The translations under genes were made by a program, and so were the position numbers. A stretch of 64,000 nt of DNA, from positions 91,870,566 to 91,934,565 of the forward strand of contig NC_060251.1 of the NCBI RefSeq assembly GCF_921293095.1, given 5' to 3'. The notes under the pieces were generated by a model that worked only from the letters and a program-made list of their open reading frames with translations, did not search any database and was not told where the DNA came from. Source of the DNA: Ischnura elegans (taxonomy: Eukaryota; Arthropoda; Insecta; Odonata; Coenagrionidae). Numbering within the stretch: position 1 is the stretch's first letter; every line of letters begins with the position of its first letter. Below are positions 1 through 10,931 of the stretch, in pieces.

Positions 1-97
1 AGACAAACAATTCAATTCTTAGTTTATATATCTTGAGAAATGAACAAATATTTATTTCGAAAATTGACTCTATAAACAATTGTATGACCGCTGTCCC

Positions 98-360
98 TTA
101 CCGCTGAGAGAGGTTATAAAAGACGAAGGTTCCGGGTACCTGCTCCCGGATTTGGAGGGTTAATCCTAAACCCCGAAGCGTTGGGTCCCGAGACAAAGGC
201 GACCTAAACCCACGACCGTCCTGAAAGGGGGAAAGCTCGAAAACGTATATATACGGGTTTCGTTTTCTTGACCGGGAAAATCTCACACGTACATACACGC
301 CCGTGGTCTCCCGGGTCAGGAAACGTCCACACGTATATATACGTGTACGGTAGGGAAAAG
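98..360. repeat. GC-rich palindrome-bearing segment
   Basis: This stretch is far richer in G and C than its surroundings. It carries short perfect palindromes, including ACGTATATATACGT near 331-344 and a related copy near 244-257. It abuts the helicase reading frame on the right and encodes nothing I recognise. It may be part of the same Helitron or a separate insertion. Confidence 0.4.
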
Positions 361-615
361 GTTAATTTGACTCGCAGGCATTTTCCCATTAAGGTTTCCT
401 ATGCGATGACTAGTAACAAGGCTCATGGTCAGACTTTGCAAAGAGCTGGCTTATTCCTGCCTGACCCTGTATTCTCTCATGGTCAACTTTATGTAGCATT
501 CTCTAGGGTAAGATCTTTTCAAAATATTTTTGTAAATATTAAGGAAAACGCAAAACAAGTATTGACAGAGGATTGTGTAATTACTTCCAATGTTGTGTTT
601 AAAGAGTTCCTCTGA
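361..615 (+). mobile_element. Helitron-type PIF1-like helicase, C-terminal remnant
   Basis: An open frame of about 84 codons matches the C-terminal end of the PIF1-like helicase encoded by Helitron rolling-circle transposons. Visible signatures are RRHFPIKVSYAM, then NKAHGQTLQRAGL (the motif V region, usually NKSQGQT) and FSHGQLYVAFSRVRS (motif VI, with the arginine finger). In an intact element the helicase unwinds donor DNA during rolling-circle transposition. The Rep domain and helicase motifs I-IV are missing to the left, so this is a 5'-truncated fragment. The frame ends at a TGA at 613-615. I could not place a convincing Helitron 3' hairpin plus CTRR end downstream. A host PIF1 origin is unlikely because VFSHGQLYVA is the Helitron form. 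Confidence 0.75.
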
Positions 616-926
616 CCTCAATTTGTATATGAACATTCCAATTAAATTAGTACATAAGACCCTGCCTTTTTTTTCTACATTTTAAAATTAGAAACGCGCC
701 TATCCCTCTGTGGACCTGCATTTAAAAGAACGGGGGAAGCCCACTGGGAGCGGGTGCATCACGCTCGTAAATTTGTATTTCCATTCCATCCATTCTTCTT
801 CCCGACATGTTTCTCTCTTTCAACACCCTGATTTCTTTTCTTCCCTTTTCTTATCTTGACCTCGTTTAATTCATGTTAAAATAGTTCTCGGAGTATAGGT
901 CAAATGTATGTGATGCAAAAAAGTTT
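616..926. other. No gene recognised
   Basis: This spacer lies between the Helitron remnant and the first hammerhead motif. It is AT-rich with a short GC patch at about 690-770. No coding frame or clear terminal repeat was seen. Confidence 0.4.
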
Positions 927-967
927 TACCCAACGTTTCAGTTTATTTTAAACTATCATCAGGGCTA
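927..967 (-). ncRNA. Hammerhead ribozyme-like motif (degenerate)
   Basis: Read on the minus strand, the element has the core CTGATGA, then a stem II of AGTTTA and TAAACT around an AAA loop, then GAAA. A four-base palindromic stem III (ACGT) follows, with a U at the cleavage position. The flanking strands TAGCC and GGGTA pair at four of five positions as stem I. All invariant core bases are present. The very short stem III is typical of retroelement hammerheads that act best as dimers. No protein-coding Penelope fragment was seen next to it. Confidence 0.55.
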
Positions 968-3113
968 TGAAAGAAAACATGAGAACAATATAAAATACAA
1001 TGATATACAATAATTTTACATAAATAAATGTTACGATTGAGTTTTTTTTACAATGAATAAGAACAGAATACACAAAAAATTTTGACATACCTTAGCTTTG
1101 TACGTATTTATTGATATTACGTTACTAAGCTATTACAAAACCTAGATACCATTAATTTTGATTAATTAAATAAAATAAATTTTACTAAGGTTTTCTATGT
1201 CTCTTTTTTTATTACAACTGTTAACCCTAGAACGACGGGCTGGGTCCAATGGACCCAGTTGGTAGTTTTGAAAGTTTATAATTATGTCAAAAATGCACGA
1301 AACTGATTTTGATGCCGTGGCTTTTCCTAAATATATGTCCTCTAAAACATAGCAAGAAATAACGAGGACGGGCTCATTACATTTTATAGTATACTACAAA
1401 GTTACATAGTGGACGGACTGGGTCCATTGGACCCAGTTGACTATTTTTAATGCTATGGGTAATTCATTTCAACTTATCAGCAATTTTCTTATTTACTTTG
1501 TATTTTTGGGAGATACAATGTTTATGGAGATATAAACAAAGTCGTAGGCGATAGTAATTACCAATTAGTGGGCATTTTTTATGGATTGGCTTGAAGCCTT
1601 TCATATACTCTTCTAATGTCACATTTAGAGTGACACAGTCAGAAACATGTATCCACATCGTTTCGTAATGGGTAGTTTTTGCAACTTTCTCTGGTTGGAC
1701 GTACACACAGTGTGAATTATCTACATTCAGTCCCCTAATCTGTAAGTTTTATATGTGAGACCGTTCATATAGCGTCTGCGGTGCTTTCGTGGTGGACAGT
1801 CAGAAGTTACGCTCGCAAGCTGGCGTGGTCTCGCTGCTTACCGACATTTGCTGTTATTCCAACTATCTATTAACTGAAGACCTCGAAGAATTTGAATTCC
1901 ATCATTACATTTTGATACCATGCATGGTAGGTAAAAAACTTTATGGATTATATAAAAGACTATATTCCTTCAATCTAATATACTTCTTCAGTATTTACCT
2001 CATTTATCAAATCGTTTACTCCTCAAATGGATTAGGTAGATGAAGTGGTGTATTGATTTTCAACTACTATGATATACAGCAATGTCATTATTCCTGTCTT
2101 TACAGGATGCTTGGTGGTACCAAATTTTGTGTAGTGAGGTATTGATGTGACTGAATTCATAGAGTGGCTATTGATAGACTGTGTAGTTGAGGAGCTAAGA
2201 AGTCAGAGTCGCCATTTGGATATTACAGTCAAAATAACTATCAAGATATTTTTGAGGTAATTAGAAAAAAGGATTTTTTATAATTATTGAAAAAATTAGC
2301 TGTTCTAGCAAAACTATTGAACTCTTTGAATTGCTTGATGATATCAGAAACATAATACGAGACAGTGCTTTTCCAATTTTTACCTGAATTTACAACTAAG
2401 GAGTAGCACGAACAATGTTATCTTCTATTTATATCTAAGTAAAGTTTGGAATGAAAAATTGATAAATTTCAATGTCACTTTATTCACAGGCTTGCTAATA
2501 GTGACACACATTTGGAGTGCATTCATCTAAAGATTGCAGAACGGCGTGTTCAGCATGTAAATATACAGCGCTAACAGGAGGAGGGTAGTGGTGACTCCGG
2601 TGGAGATGAAGCCTAAAATGTTGAATAAGGATGGAGAAGAACTGAACCTTGGCCGATTTTTCTTCATCTTTCTGAGAAGATGATAGAAATGCGAAAATAG
2701 GGAATTCCTATCGAGAGAAATTTTTATTTCACGCAATCTAAAAGAGGAGTGGTAAACAAAACCTCATGCCACTAAAAAGGGTAGAATGCGAAGGCGTAAT
2801 ATTTTGCGTCATATCCCGTGCGCCGCGCCGTGTGGAATTTTTATTCTGTCTTCTGCTTTTTTGCTAATTTTGCGTCCTAAAATCTTTGATGTTGTTAGAA
2901 AATGGACCATCACTGAAAGCTTTAGTTTTTCAAGCTTTGTAGAATGAAGAAGATGACTCTGAAATAAATAAGGTTCTGGCATTGCTAATATATATCATTT
3001 TTACAAGTCAAAAATCAAAATTTTTCACAACTTTGGAGTAAACTAGATGGGCGACCAATATGCAACAGTTTATGGGGTCAAAAGTAATACTGCGGGTTAT
3101 TTGATTTGATAAT

Positions 3114-3808
3114 GTGACAGAAATGAGGAAAAGCAGAGGCGAAGACAAGTTGCAGACTATTAGAGAGATATTTGATGGGCGGAATGAATATTTGAAATAT
3201 GCAATCGTGCCAGGATCCTGCATGACAGTTGACGAACAGTTATTGATGTTCTGTGGGCGCTGTACCTTTAGAGAGTTTTTATCATCAAAACGAGGAAAGT
3301 ATGGAATTAAAATTTTGGCTGCAAGTCGTAGTAGTGATTCATACAATTGGAATGTCCAAGTATACGCAGGTAGAGAATCTCATAAAAGTCGAGAGGTCAA
3401 TCAAGGGGAAAGATTAGTTACACGTATGGTTGAGGGATCAATCAGCCAGAAACATAAGTAGGTAGCCCAATACTTTCCAAAGGTTTAGCGATTGTAGAGA
3501 TCATGAGGTAAAATAAACGAGGGATTCCACCCGAGCTCACGCCTGTAAATGCCATACAGCCTACAGGATTTCCTAACAAAGTGGTATCTCATGAATATCA
3601 TGGAATCCAAGAGAAATTCAACTATCAGAAGAATTTACATCGCGAAAAAGAAAATGTGGCACACTCCTTGACAACCATAGCAACCTAGGAAAGTAAGTGT
3701 CGTAAGTGCAACTACAAAAGGGATAAAAAGACACGAACATCCTCTTCACAATGTGCACAAATTATATGCCAAGATCATTCAAAAATGTTATGCAATCAGT
3801 GCCTGTAG
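3114..3808 (+). pseudogene. piggyBac transposase remnant
   Basis: The first part (3114-3461) matches the central catalytic region of piggyBac transposases. It has DKLQTIREIFDGRNEY, then MTVDEQLLMFCGRCTFREF (carrying the DEQL aspartate of the DDD triad), then KRGKYGIKI and NVQVYAGRE. A later frame ending at 3808 holds the C-terminal cysteine-rich domain, seen as KCRKCNYKRDKKTRTS followed by C, C-x2-H and C-x2-C pairs near 3690-3802. The two parts are separated by a stop and no longer form one reading frame. The N-terminal third is not recognisable, so the copy is dead. It lies inside the terminal repeats of the 1225-7863 element, whose transposase it presumably was. Confidence 0.8.
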
Positions 3809-3941
3809 TAGCATAACAGTTTTTAATAACATTAGTAAATTCATCATACTTTTGTTTAAACTTGATTGTTTCTGGCTTTACTTTGTGAAAATCCATTCTT
3901 AATAATAAAACGTTATTGTACTTTTCCACACGATTTAATTA

Positions 3942-3981
3942 ATACGACCGGTTTCGTCGCAGAGGCGACATCATCAGGTAT
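3942..3981 (-). ncRNA. Hammerhead ribozyme motif of a Penelope-like element
   Basis: On the minus strand the 40-nt motif reads stem I ATAC, core CTGATGA, stem II GTCGC-CTCT-GCGAC after a single bulged base, and core GAA. Stem III follows as ACCGGT (a perfect six-base palindrome), then the cleavage nucleotide C and the closing GTAT that pairs with ATAC. Every conserved core position is intact. A self-complementary stem III with no loop implies a dimeric ribozyme, as known for hammerheads in Penelope-like elements. It lies about 140 bases downstream of the GIY-YIG frame on the same strand, where the terminal repeat of such an element is expected. Confidence 0.8.
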
Positions 3982-4121
3982 AGAAACCGTTATAATAACA
4001 GTTATTTTGTTCTTGTTTATCTGGTTGCTATTACGTTGGTAGGGGAGGGTTGCGTTGGGGTTGGAGCGTCACTCAGCTTCAGGGGAATCTCCAAGAGCGG
4101 GGAATAGTTTACAAAAATATT

Positions 4122-4470
4122 TTAATTTGCTAAAATTCCATTTTTTATATGCTTCCTTATCTCCAACTCCTCCAAGCAGTCCATCCTTCTTCCCTTTCCC
4201 TCAAGGTGGAGAATTTCCGGAACAAAATTGCTCCTGTGGTCACTCTCCCATAGATGTTTCGCAAAATGCGATTTTTCTAACTCCCCGTTTCTCAAATGCC
4301 TTCCGTGTTCCTCTGCTCTTACTCGGAACGAACGTCCAGTCTGGCCTATGTAACAGGTCTCACAGTCACTGCACTTGAGTCTGTAAATGCCACTTCTATC
4401 ATTTAAGTCAATTTTATCTTTTGTATTGCATAATAACGCCCTTAAGTTAGATGTGTTATAATATGCTATT
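4122..4470 (-). mobile_element. Penelope-like retroelement, GIY-YIG endonuclease part
   Basis: The minus-strand frame encodes the C-terminal endonuclease of a Penelope-like element. It shows YYNTSNLRALLCNTKDKIDL followed by SGIYRLKCSDCETCYIGQTG, which carries both the GIY and YIG halves with the CxxC pair typical of this family. After these come R-x-R-x-x-EH and a basic C-terminal helix. In these elements the reverse transcriptase is fused upstream; it is not present here, so this is a 5'-truncated, inactive copy. It lies inside the first piggyBac-like element and abuts the second one. The hammerhead motif at 3942-3981 sits downstream, as in terminal repeats of this group. Confidence 0.8.
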
Positions 4471-4563
4471 TTAAAGTCTTTAATACTTTTGTTTCGTTAA
4501 ATTTGTTATATATCTAATTTATCATTGACAAAAAATCCATTTTGTAATTTGTGTTAATGTTAT

Positions 4564-7500
4564 CCCTTTGAGTGCGGATGGCATAGCATTGATGCCCAGC
4601 GTAGGTTCCGCCAACGGGCGGGTGGCATCACATTGATGCCACGCCGACCTATGTCCTTCAATCGCTCCCTACACTCCTCCGCTCTGTTCTGTGTACTCTC
4701 ATGATTTTTTCCCGCACACGCATTGGATTAGGCTACCTGGATACGCCTTTCGTTTCTGAAAAATAGTTTATATTTTTTGAGTACTTTTTTTTACATTCAT
4801 GGAGTACTTTTTAATTTGTAAGATTTTTCACAATTACAAAAAAAATTAAATGCTATATTTTCTTTACTCTTCTGAATATTTGTACTAAATGTGGCCACAT
4901 TTGAAGGTTATTATTCTCGTTTTAGTCCTATTAAAATTTTTGTAAACAATATTTAGTCATAATCTTACTTCCATGTCATCGACGAAATATATTTTCGTAT
5001 TTCAAAATACGGTCACTATACACACGCTAAACATAGTTGAATAATCTGTTGCTGTTTTTATTATTGTTTAAACTTAATATTTACATAATGCCGTTATAAC
5101 TCATTACATTCTTCCATAATATATTTGCAACTCATTTTCTGAACGATCCTTTCAATAGGGGTTTGATTATAATGGTTACGGAAAAAGAAATAGATTTTTT
5201 CAACTTTTTCTCATTTATTTCGCATGAGTTTGTTAAAGTTACTAGGTGGGAATAATTACGACCACCAATTCGTTATTCACGGGACATAATGAAGATTCTA
5301 GGAAAAATTTTAGGTATATTTTTTTCATTTTGAATGGGAAATTAGAATTGGGGAAATCGCGGGGGAAAAAATGATCGAATTTCGGGGCTCAAATAAAAGA
5401 GTCGTTTTATGTCACCGCGGAATAGACTACAAGTCACTCTGTGTCGCCCGTTATCTCTATTTTTAGAAGTATTTTTTTCCATTCTTATTAGAAATGCATG
5501 CAAGTATTCTGTTGTGTGCATATCGTGGAGAAGGTCAGCTCTCCTTTCTCAGGTTTTGCGACTCTCGCCATTAGTACAGTCTCTTCTCCGGAAATCTTTC
5601 GATTGCGTGCATTTTCACTCCTCTATAGAGATTTTATTTTTTCTAATATTACCGCATGGCCTTTTTATATTGGACATTTCAGTATTTTATATATATTTAG
5701 CCACTTGCGTGGGATATAGGAGAAACCTTTATTTTTAATTTTATTCTTATTTTCAAACCCCAAAGAACGGTTTATGCCTTTAGTGAACTAGGCTTAGAAT
5801 ATCTCCTCGCCATGAAACTACCTCTGGCACAATTTATTCAAGTGTACACATGGAACACTACATTTGGTCTTCTCCGCGAAGGTTTTTTTTTTTTACTTTG
5901 AAGCAATTTACACATTTTACTTCGACCAAATAGAGCTATTATAATCAGAAAAGGGAGTCAGCAAAATTTCTAAGCGCAAAGAAACAATTATTTTTGGATT
6001 ATTATACGTTGTCGTTTTGTCTGGAACATACACGTTTAGATATTTCTTGTACGTCGGTTCTAAAAGTTAACGCTTACATCTCTCTCTGACTGAAATAGAG
6101 CAACCTCATCAGTCTTGTATATTTTGTAGGTGTAATGTATTCTATTGTAGTATATTTTATAGGTGTTAAGGTGAGGTTTACATTGAGGATGCAAGTATGT
6201 GGGAGCTGGAGGAAATATTCTCGTCTGAATGGCTTCAATCCATATTGCCAATGCGTCTCAACATTCAGTTCTTCAAGGATAACCGAGCATAGGAATCTTA
6301 CTTCTGGGAAATGGGAGACATTTTTGGTCTGATTCACCAAATGTATTATTGTGTGAAGTATTGTTAGATGGTCATCCATTCCAGATTATTGGAAAAGGTA
6401 GGAAAATATCTTCGATTTTTCTTGCCTTAACAGCACTTTTTCCCGAGACCGATTTCAACTAATTTTCCGTTGCATGCATTTTGGCAGGAACCCTGGAATA
6501 GATGATCCGATACCGAGAGACACCTTGCATAAAATTCGACCCCTTTTGAATTCATTCACTCAAAGAATGAAAGAAATTTTCTATCCGGGTAAAGAACTCT
6601 GCTTCACGAGTTCATGTTGCTTTGGCGTCACAAACACGGCATAACATTATATATGCTTTCTGAGCCTAATGGCCTCGTGCAAGATGCTATAATTTACACT
6701 GGGGCGAAGGATCCTGATGTTGGAGGCAGGGGACATGCAAACAAAGTCGTGCGAAAATTAATCTATAGATTTCTCCTCTGTGGGCACAGTTTATACAGTC
6801 GCGTAGCTACGATTTTGAAATGGGGGGTTTTTGCCGGAGATTATGGGGCCCTTTCAGATGGTGCGGGGGCCATTTTACCCGTTTTTGGCGCCTCAACGGG
6901 GTTTGTAACCCATAACCCCCCCTCCCGTGGCTACCCTACTGAGTTTATACATGGAAAATTATAATTATCTTTTCAAATATCTATTGAGTTACTCAAAAAA
7001 GACACCACTGAAAATCTAAGGGCAAACAGAAGAAATAATCCTCCTCACGTTCTAAGAACAACTAAAAAGTGGCGAATATACCTCTGATGGTGTATGATGT
7101 GCAGAAGTTCCAGGGCTGTGTTTGAACCCTTTTTTCAAAGAATTTCACAGTTATTAGTTAATTTTTGCAGCATTTTAAAAATTTAGAAATGTGAAAATTA
7201 ACATTCCAAAACTTTTATTTACCCAAAATTTGATGCATGGATAGTGGATGAAATCTGAAAAAATATTTATCTTATTTTATAATTCAATTCCGCCATCATT
7301 TCAGAAATTATTTCAAGCTTCTTAGTTGCTACGTAAAAATATGTTGACCGTGATTCCTAATTTTTGTGTAACGGGTTGCATAAAAATCCGGAGCATTTAT
7401 CACATGGGTGCGGATGGCATCACTGTGATGCCATTAACAAATTGTTTAATAAATAGTCAAATGAACATAAAAATCCTTTTTTTATTGAAATTGTTTTCAT

Positions 7501-7586
7501 ATTTTCGAAAAACAAAGTGAATGCAGTGAAAAAAAATTCTCCGCCAATGTGAAACAACTCTGAGAAAATGTTACGCAATGAAAGGG
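4564..7586 (+). mobile_element. Second piggyBac-like element nested in the first
   Basis: Ends are CCCTTTGAGTGCG on the left and, inward from the right, CCCTTTCATTGCG. Both are flanked by TTAT (4560-4563 and 7587-7590), a variant of the usual TTAA. Subterminal palindromic words of the form GGCAT-n-ATGCC occur near 4579 and 4632, and again near 7416. A degraded transposase lies at 6488-6763. The interior is otherwise AT-rich without recognisable genes. Confidence 0.72.
6488..6763 (+). pseudogene. piggyBac transposase fragment (PGBD4-like)
   Basis: Two adjoining frames match consecutive parts of a piggyBac transposase. The first reads DPIPRDTLHKIRPLLNSF then QRMKEIFYPGKEL, which is the segment just before the catalytic DES motif. 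The second reads KHGITLYMLSEPNGLV then IIYTGAKDPDVGGRGHANKV, the segment after it. The intervening catalytic aspartate motif is lost at the junction through a small deletion and frame change. Nothing beyond KVVRKLI is recognisable. It is oriented left to right inside the 4564-7586 element. Confidence 0.75.
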
Positions 7587-7960
7587 TTATTGTGCTAATG
7601 AACATTCATAAAAATGGGAAAGGTGGAGTGATATTTCTGGTAGAGGGGATAATATTATTCTCCGCTGCAGTAATAGCTGAAAACAAAATAATTTAATAAT
7701 AATAAAGACGAAGAAATATGTTGAGAATGTAAATAAGATGGAAACCATCACTTAACTCAGTCTAAATTCATCATAAACTGGTAATATTGTGGAAAAAATG
7801 TTTCAGGGTCCATTGGACCCAGTCAGGCTACTACGCGATAATTTTTTTTCAGTCTTCCTAGGGTTAATTGATTTAAGTGACCCTGATTTGGTTATTTAAA
7901 ATTTTGAATGAAAGCTTCACGGGTTTCCAACTGGGTTAGGGTGTGCATGGGGTAGGCCAG

Positions 7961-8946
7961 GTTTCGTTGAGGGACTAACATGTCACAGCGATTAAATTCA
8001 ATGTAAATATCACTTGACACTCTGTTTTATTCTCAATCCTATTTTACCTCCACTTCAAGATGGCTCTCTCCTTAACAATCCATTATTTATCTTTTATCAC
8101 CATAGCATCGCCTCAAAAAAAGAAATCAAAATAAAAACAAACATGCTCACAAGTAAACAAAACAAACAACAAATGAACTTAAAAACAGAAAATAAACTAA
8201 ACATATGCAAAAGTGACATTGGTCATAAGGACACATGCATCAGGACTTATATGCTGCGTTGGTCCATACACTATTTTAGACTTATGTCCAGTACACTCCT
8301 GATTATCGGGGCTAATGAAGGGGAGAGATGGCACGAATAATGGGAAAACACGGATAACCCAAACTTTCACATAGTTCAGAGTTGATAGTTTACCGAAAAC
8401 AAACTATATATTATTATTTATGCAGGTATTCTGTTATTTTAGAGTGATTCCCGGACTCATTGAGACTTTCTTCGCCAGTTTGCGACCTTTTTAGCGGTGA
8501 TAGCCCTAGTAGCACCAAACGGATTATATCTGTATATATTTAAGATTTCGAAATACATCGGTATACAGATTTGAAAATCTGTATATTATACATATTTAAT
8601 ACATGTCTGATGATCCATAGTCCGTGATGTATACCAGAATCTTTAAAATGTACAATAATATCCTTACGGCGTGACCGGGGATCATCAGAAATGTATAACA
8701 TGTGTATAATATACAGAATTACGACGAGTTATACATATTTAATCTATATAAAATCCATATAATGGCAGCAGATATAATATGTATAATATCTAGATATAAT
8801 CTGCGTGGTGGAGGACATTTGCATGTATTTTATACAGATATAATATGTATGCAGTGTATACTATGATACATATTAAATCTAGATATGTATAATCCTTTTG
8901 GTGCTACTAGGGAACATGGTGTAGACCGACGTTTCGTTGAGGGACT
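7961..8946. repeat. Seventeen-base direct repeat pair around a MITE
   Basis: GTTTCGTTGAGGGACT occurs at 7961-7976 and again at 8931-8946, in the same orientation. The interval holds the 8504-8912 MITE and about 500 bases of AT-rich DNA with no convincing gene. The pair could be the ends of a larger element or a duplicated word. Confidence 0.35.
8504..8912. mobile_element. 409-bp MITE with 23-bp terminal inverted repeats
   Basis: The left end CCCTAGTAGCACCAAACGGA is matched in inverted form by the right end, 22 of 23 bases. The interior is AT-rich and full of the word TATACAG/CTGTATA, with no coding capacity. No target-site duplication could be fixed, so the superfamily is open. Confidence 0.7.
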
Positions 8947-9607
8947 TACACGCTAGGGTGGGCCGAAAAAAGGTTTTTTTTCCTGATCAAATTTGCCCTA
9001 CGCGGGAAAGTTGCGAAATGATATAAGGATCTCGCACACAAAATTTTTTTCAAATCGGATAATATTAACCACTGCCGCCCGAGCTCTAAAGTTTAAAATT
9101 TTGTGAAAAATCAGGCTGATTTCAGAATCAAACGGCTATGAAGACGAATTTTATGAAAATATGGGATAATGGATAATATCAAAGAGTGGATACATGTTTA
9201 TAGTTTATGAAAATGAAATTTGAAGTTTTTTTGACAAAATCTATGGTTAAAAAAATGCCTATGAAATAACAACAAAATTAGAGTATAGACCACCCGCACA
9301 ACACAACTCATTTTTGCCTACATTTCTAAAATTCCATTTTGGTGGCTAAATTGCAGGTAAAATAATATTTATTTCGATTGAATTTCATTTTTTATCAAAT
9401 AATTCATCATATGGTAGTAAATAATCCCACAAAAAGTAATAATAAGGTAAATTATTTGAAATTAACATCAAGCATAATGACTAATAACGTACCGATGGAG
9501 CTATTTTCAACAAGAAATTCAGCCAAAGCTGAGAAAAAACAGAAACTGAACACCAAGAATCTCACTAAGTAGCTCTCTGCTAGTTTCGTAAAGAAACTAC
9601 CCAGATC
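8947..9607. other. No gene recognised
   Basis: This is AT-rich sequence with no conserved coding frame. The poly-purine start near 8955-8985 resembles an old repeat but has no partner in the window. Confidence 0.3.
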
Positions 9608-10931
9608 TCACCACGAGGAAGAGGCTACCATCGAGTTCCACCCGTGTCCCCCCCACCAACCTTCCAAAGGACACGATTGTGAAAGTACATCAATTACTCT
9701 GACAAAATTATTTTGTGATTTTTTTTCAAATTTCGGCTGAATTTCTCTGTCTCTTATGCACGATAATTCCCATCCATGCCTGCGTTCTGTACTGCACACG
9801 GATTTTGATGCTAAAATTATCATTTTTACCATACTTTCAACTGCTTGTGTATGGCAGGGAAAAGGTACTTCTAATTCAGATTTTTCCGTAACAAGGTCTT
9901 CCAAGTTGTTGTTTGTCATCCCAGCTACTATTGGTGGTTGATTTACCTCAATTGGTTCCCAGTCAACCAAGTCAATATAATTTTGATCGTCGAAGTTTAG
10001 AAAGATTTTGTGCTTTCCCTGCGAAAGGACTGAGTGAAGAGTTCTCCGGATCGCCACCGGGTCAGGAACTCCATATCTGCCGACGTTTCGATGTCCGACT
10101 CGGTCATCGAAACGTCGGCAGATATGGAGTTCCTGTCTCGGTGGCGATCCCGAGAACTCTTCACTACATCGAAGTTTAGCTTCGGAAAATTCGAATTTCC
10201 TCATTTCCTCCTGCTGAGTTTCTCTCGATTTCAATGTATTTGTGATGGCCATTGCACGAATTTGTCTGCGTTCATCGGCTGACATTGCAAGCAGAATATT
10301 CTCTGGGTGAGCAAAATTACATTTCCCTGAATCATAGAGTAGCGGCGTAACTTGATGTCTCTATCTATATATTTCATAAGAAGAATCATGTTCATAATAT
10401 GCTTCGGGCCTTCTGTTCAATATTGTCTCAATTTTATTGAAAACAGCATGGGAGCGTAATCTTCGATAACAAATGTTGGCAGGGTCATCAGTTCTTTTGA
10501 CGGTGCGGAACGATAGTTCATTGCAATGAAGCAGGCAAACAAACCAATGCAAAGGTCTTCTTAGGGCCATTTCCATTCTCCTGATTACTCCGGCATGGCT
10601 TCCGGTGTTAACGTCAGTTCCATCGCACACAATTTCTTGCAGTCCATCGATAATGATCATTTCCTCCGCTATAAAATTCGTGATGGAATATTAGAGGCCA
10701 ATAGCTTTGCTGACACATGGGGTGACATGCCATAAGTAGCGTGAACCGGGCTCTTGAACGAGAGTTACATGCTCCCCACCTATTGTTTTCACTTTGATTG
10801 ACTATATATTGAGTCTTTCCTCTCGTCGAAGTAAAGCGCTTGCAGTTTAACAGTTCCCACATTCCTCCGAAGAGACGTGTGCAATCTTTCTCTTTCCCTT
10901 CTAACTTCATTCTTGTCAACAAAAAGTACAT
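9608..10931 (-). pseudogene. Decayed copy of an unnamed arthropod repeat-associated protein family
   Basis: Three overlapping minus-strand frames together resemble a recurrent uncharacterised protein family of arthropod and cnidarian genomes. Recognisable islands, in protein order, are YFDERKDSIY, then IVCDGTDVNTGSHAGVIRRM, then RPLHWFVCLLHCNEL, then ADERRQIRAMA. After these comes NYIDLVDW...PPI and finally FPCHTQAVESMVKMI. From memory, family members carry very similar CDGT-VNTG, LQW-VC-LHANEL and PCHTQAVE motifs. I believe the family is mobile-element related, but its enzymology is unknown to me. The copy is broken and interrupted by a palindromic insertion at 10001-10168. Family assignment rests on recall, not on a search. 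Confidence 0.5.
10001..10168. mobile_element. Palindromic (fold-back) insertion with 11-bp target duplication
   Basis: The segment is a near-perfect inverted repeat with arms of about 64 bases around a short centre (TCCGACTCGGT). Each arm ends in CATCGAAACGTC next to the centre. The word TCGAAGTTTAG stands on both sides (9990-10000 and 10169-10179), which marks an 11-bp target-site duplication. It interrupts the gene-family copy described at 9608-10931. The GAAACGTC half recalls the 3' part of a hammerhead motif, but the CTGATGA core is absent. Confidence 0.7.

Larger units (their letters stand above)
1225..7863 (+). mobile_element. piggyBac-like DNA transposon, with nested insertions
   Basis: The element is bounded by TTAA on both sides (1221-1224 and 7864-7867). 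Its terminal inverted repeat starts CCCTAGAACGAC on the left and, read inward from the right, CCCTAGGAAGAC. Just inside each end is the palindrome GGGTCCAATGGACCC, which recurs at about 1411-1425 and 7807-7821. TTAA target duplication and CCC-start termini are diagnostic of the piggyBac superfamily. Transposase remains lie at 3114-3808 on the plus strand. The 6.6-kb length is inflated by a Penelope-like fragment (about 3.9-4.5 kb) and a second piggyBac-like element (4564-7586). Confidence 0.8.

Noticed and set aside
640-780. Helitron 3' terminus
   Set aside because: No hairpin followed by CTRR could be placed at the expected distance.
10001-10168. Full hammerhead ribozyme in the palindrome
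   Set aside because: GAAACGTC is present but the CTGATGA core box is missing on both strands.
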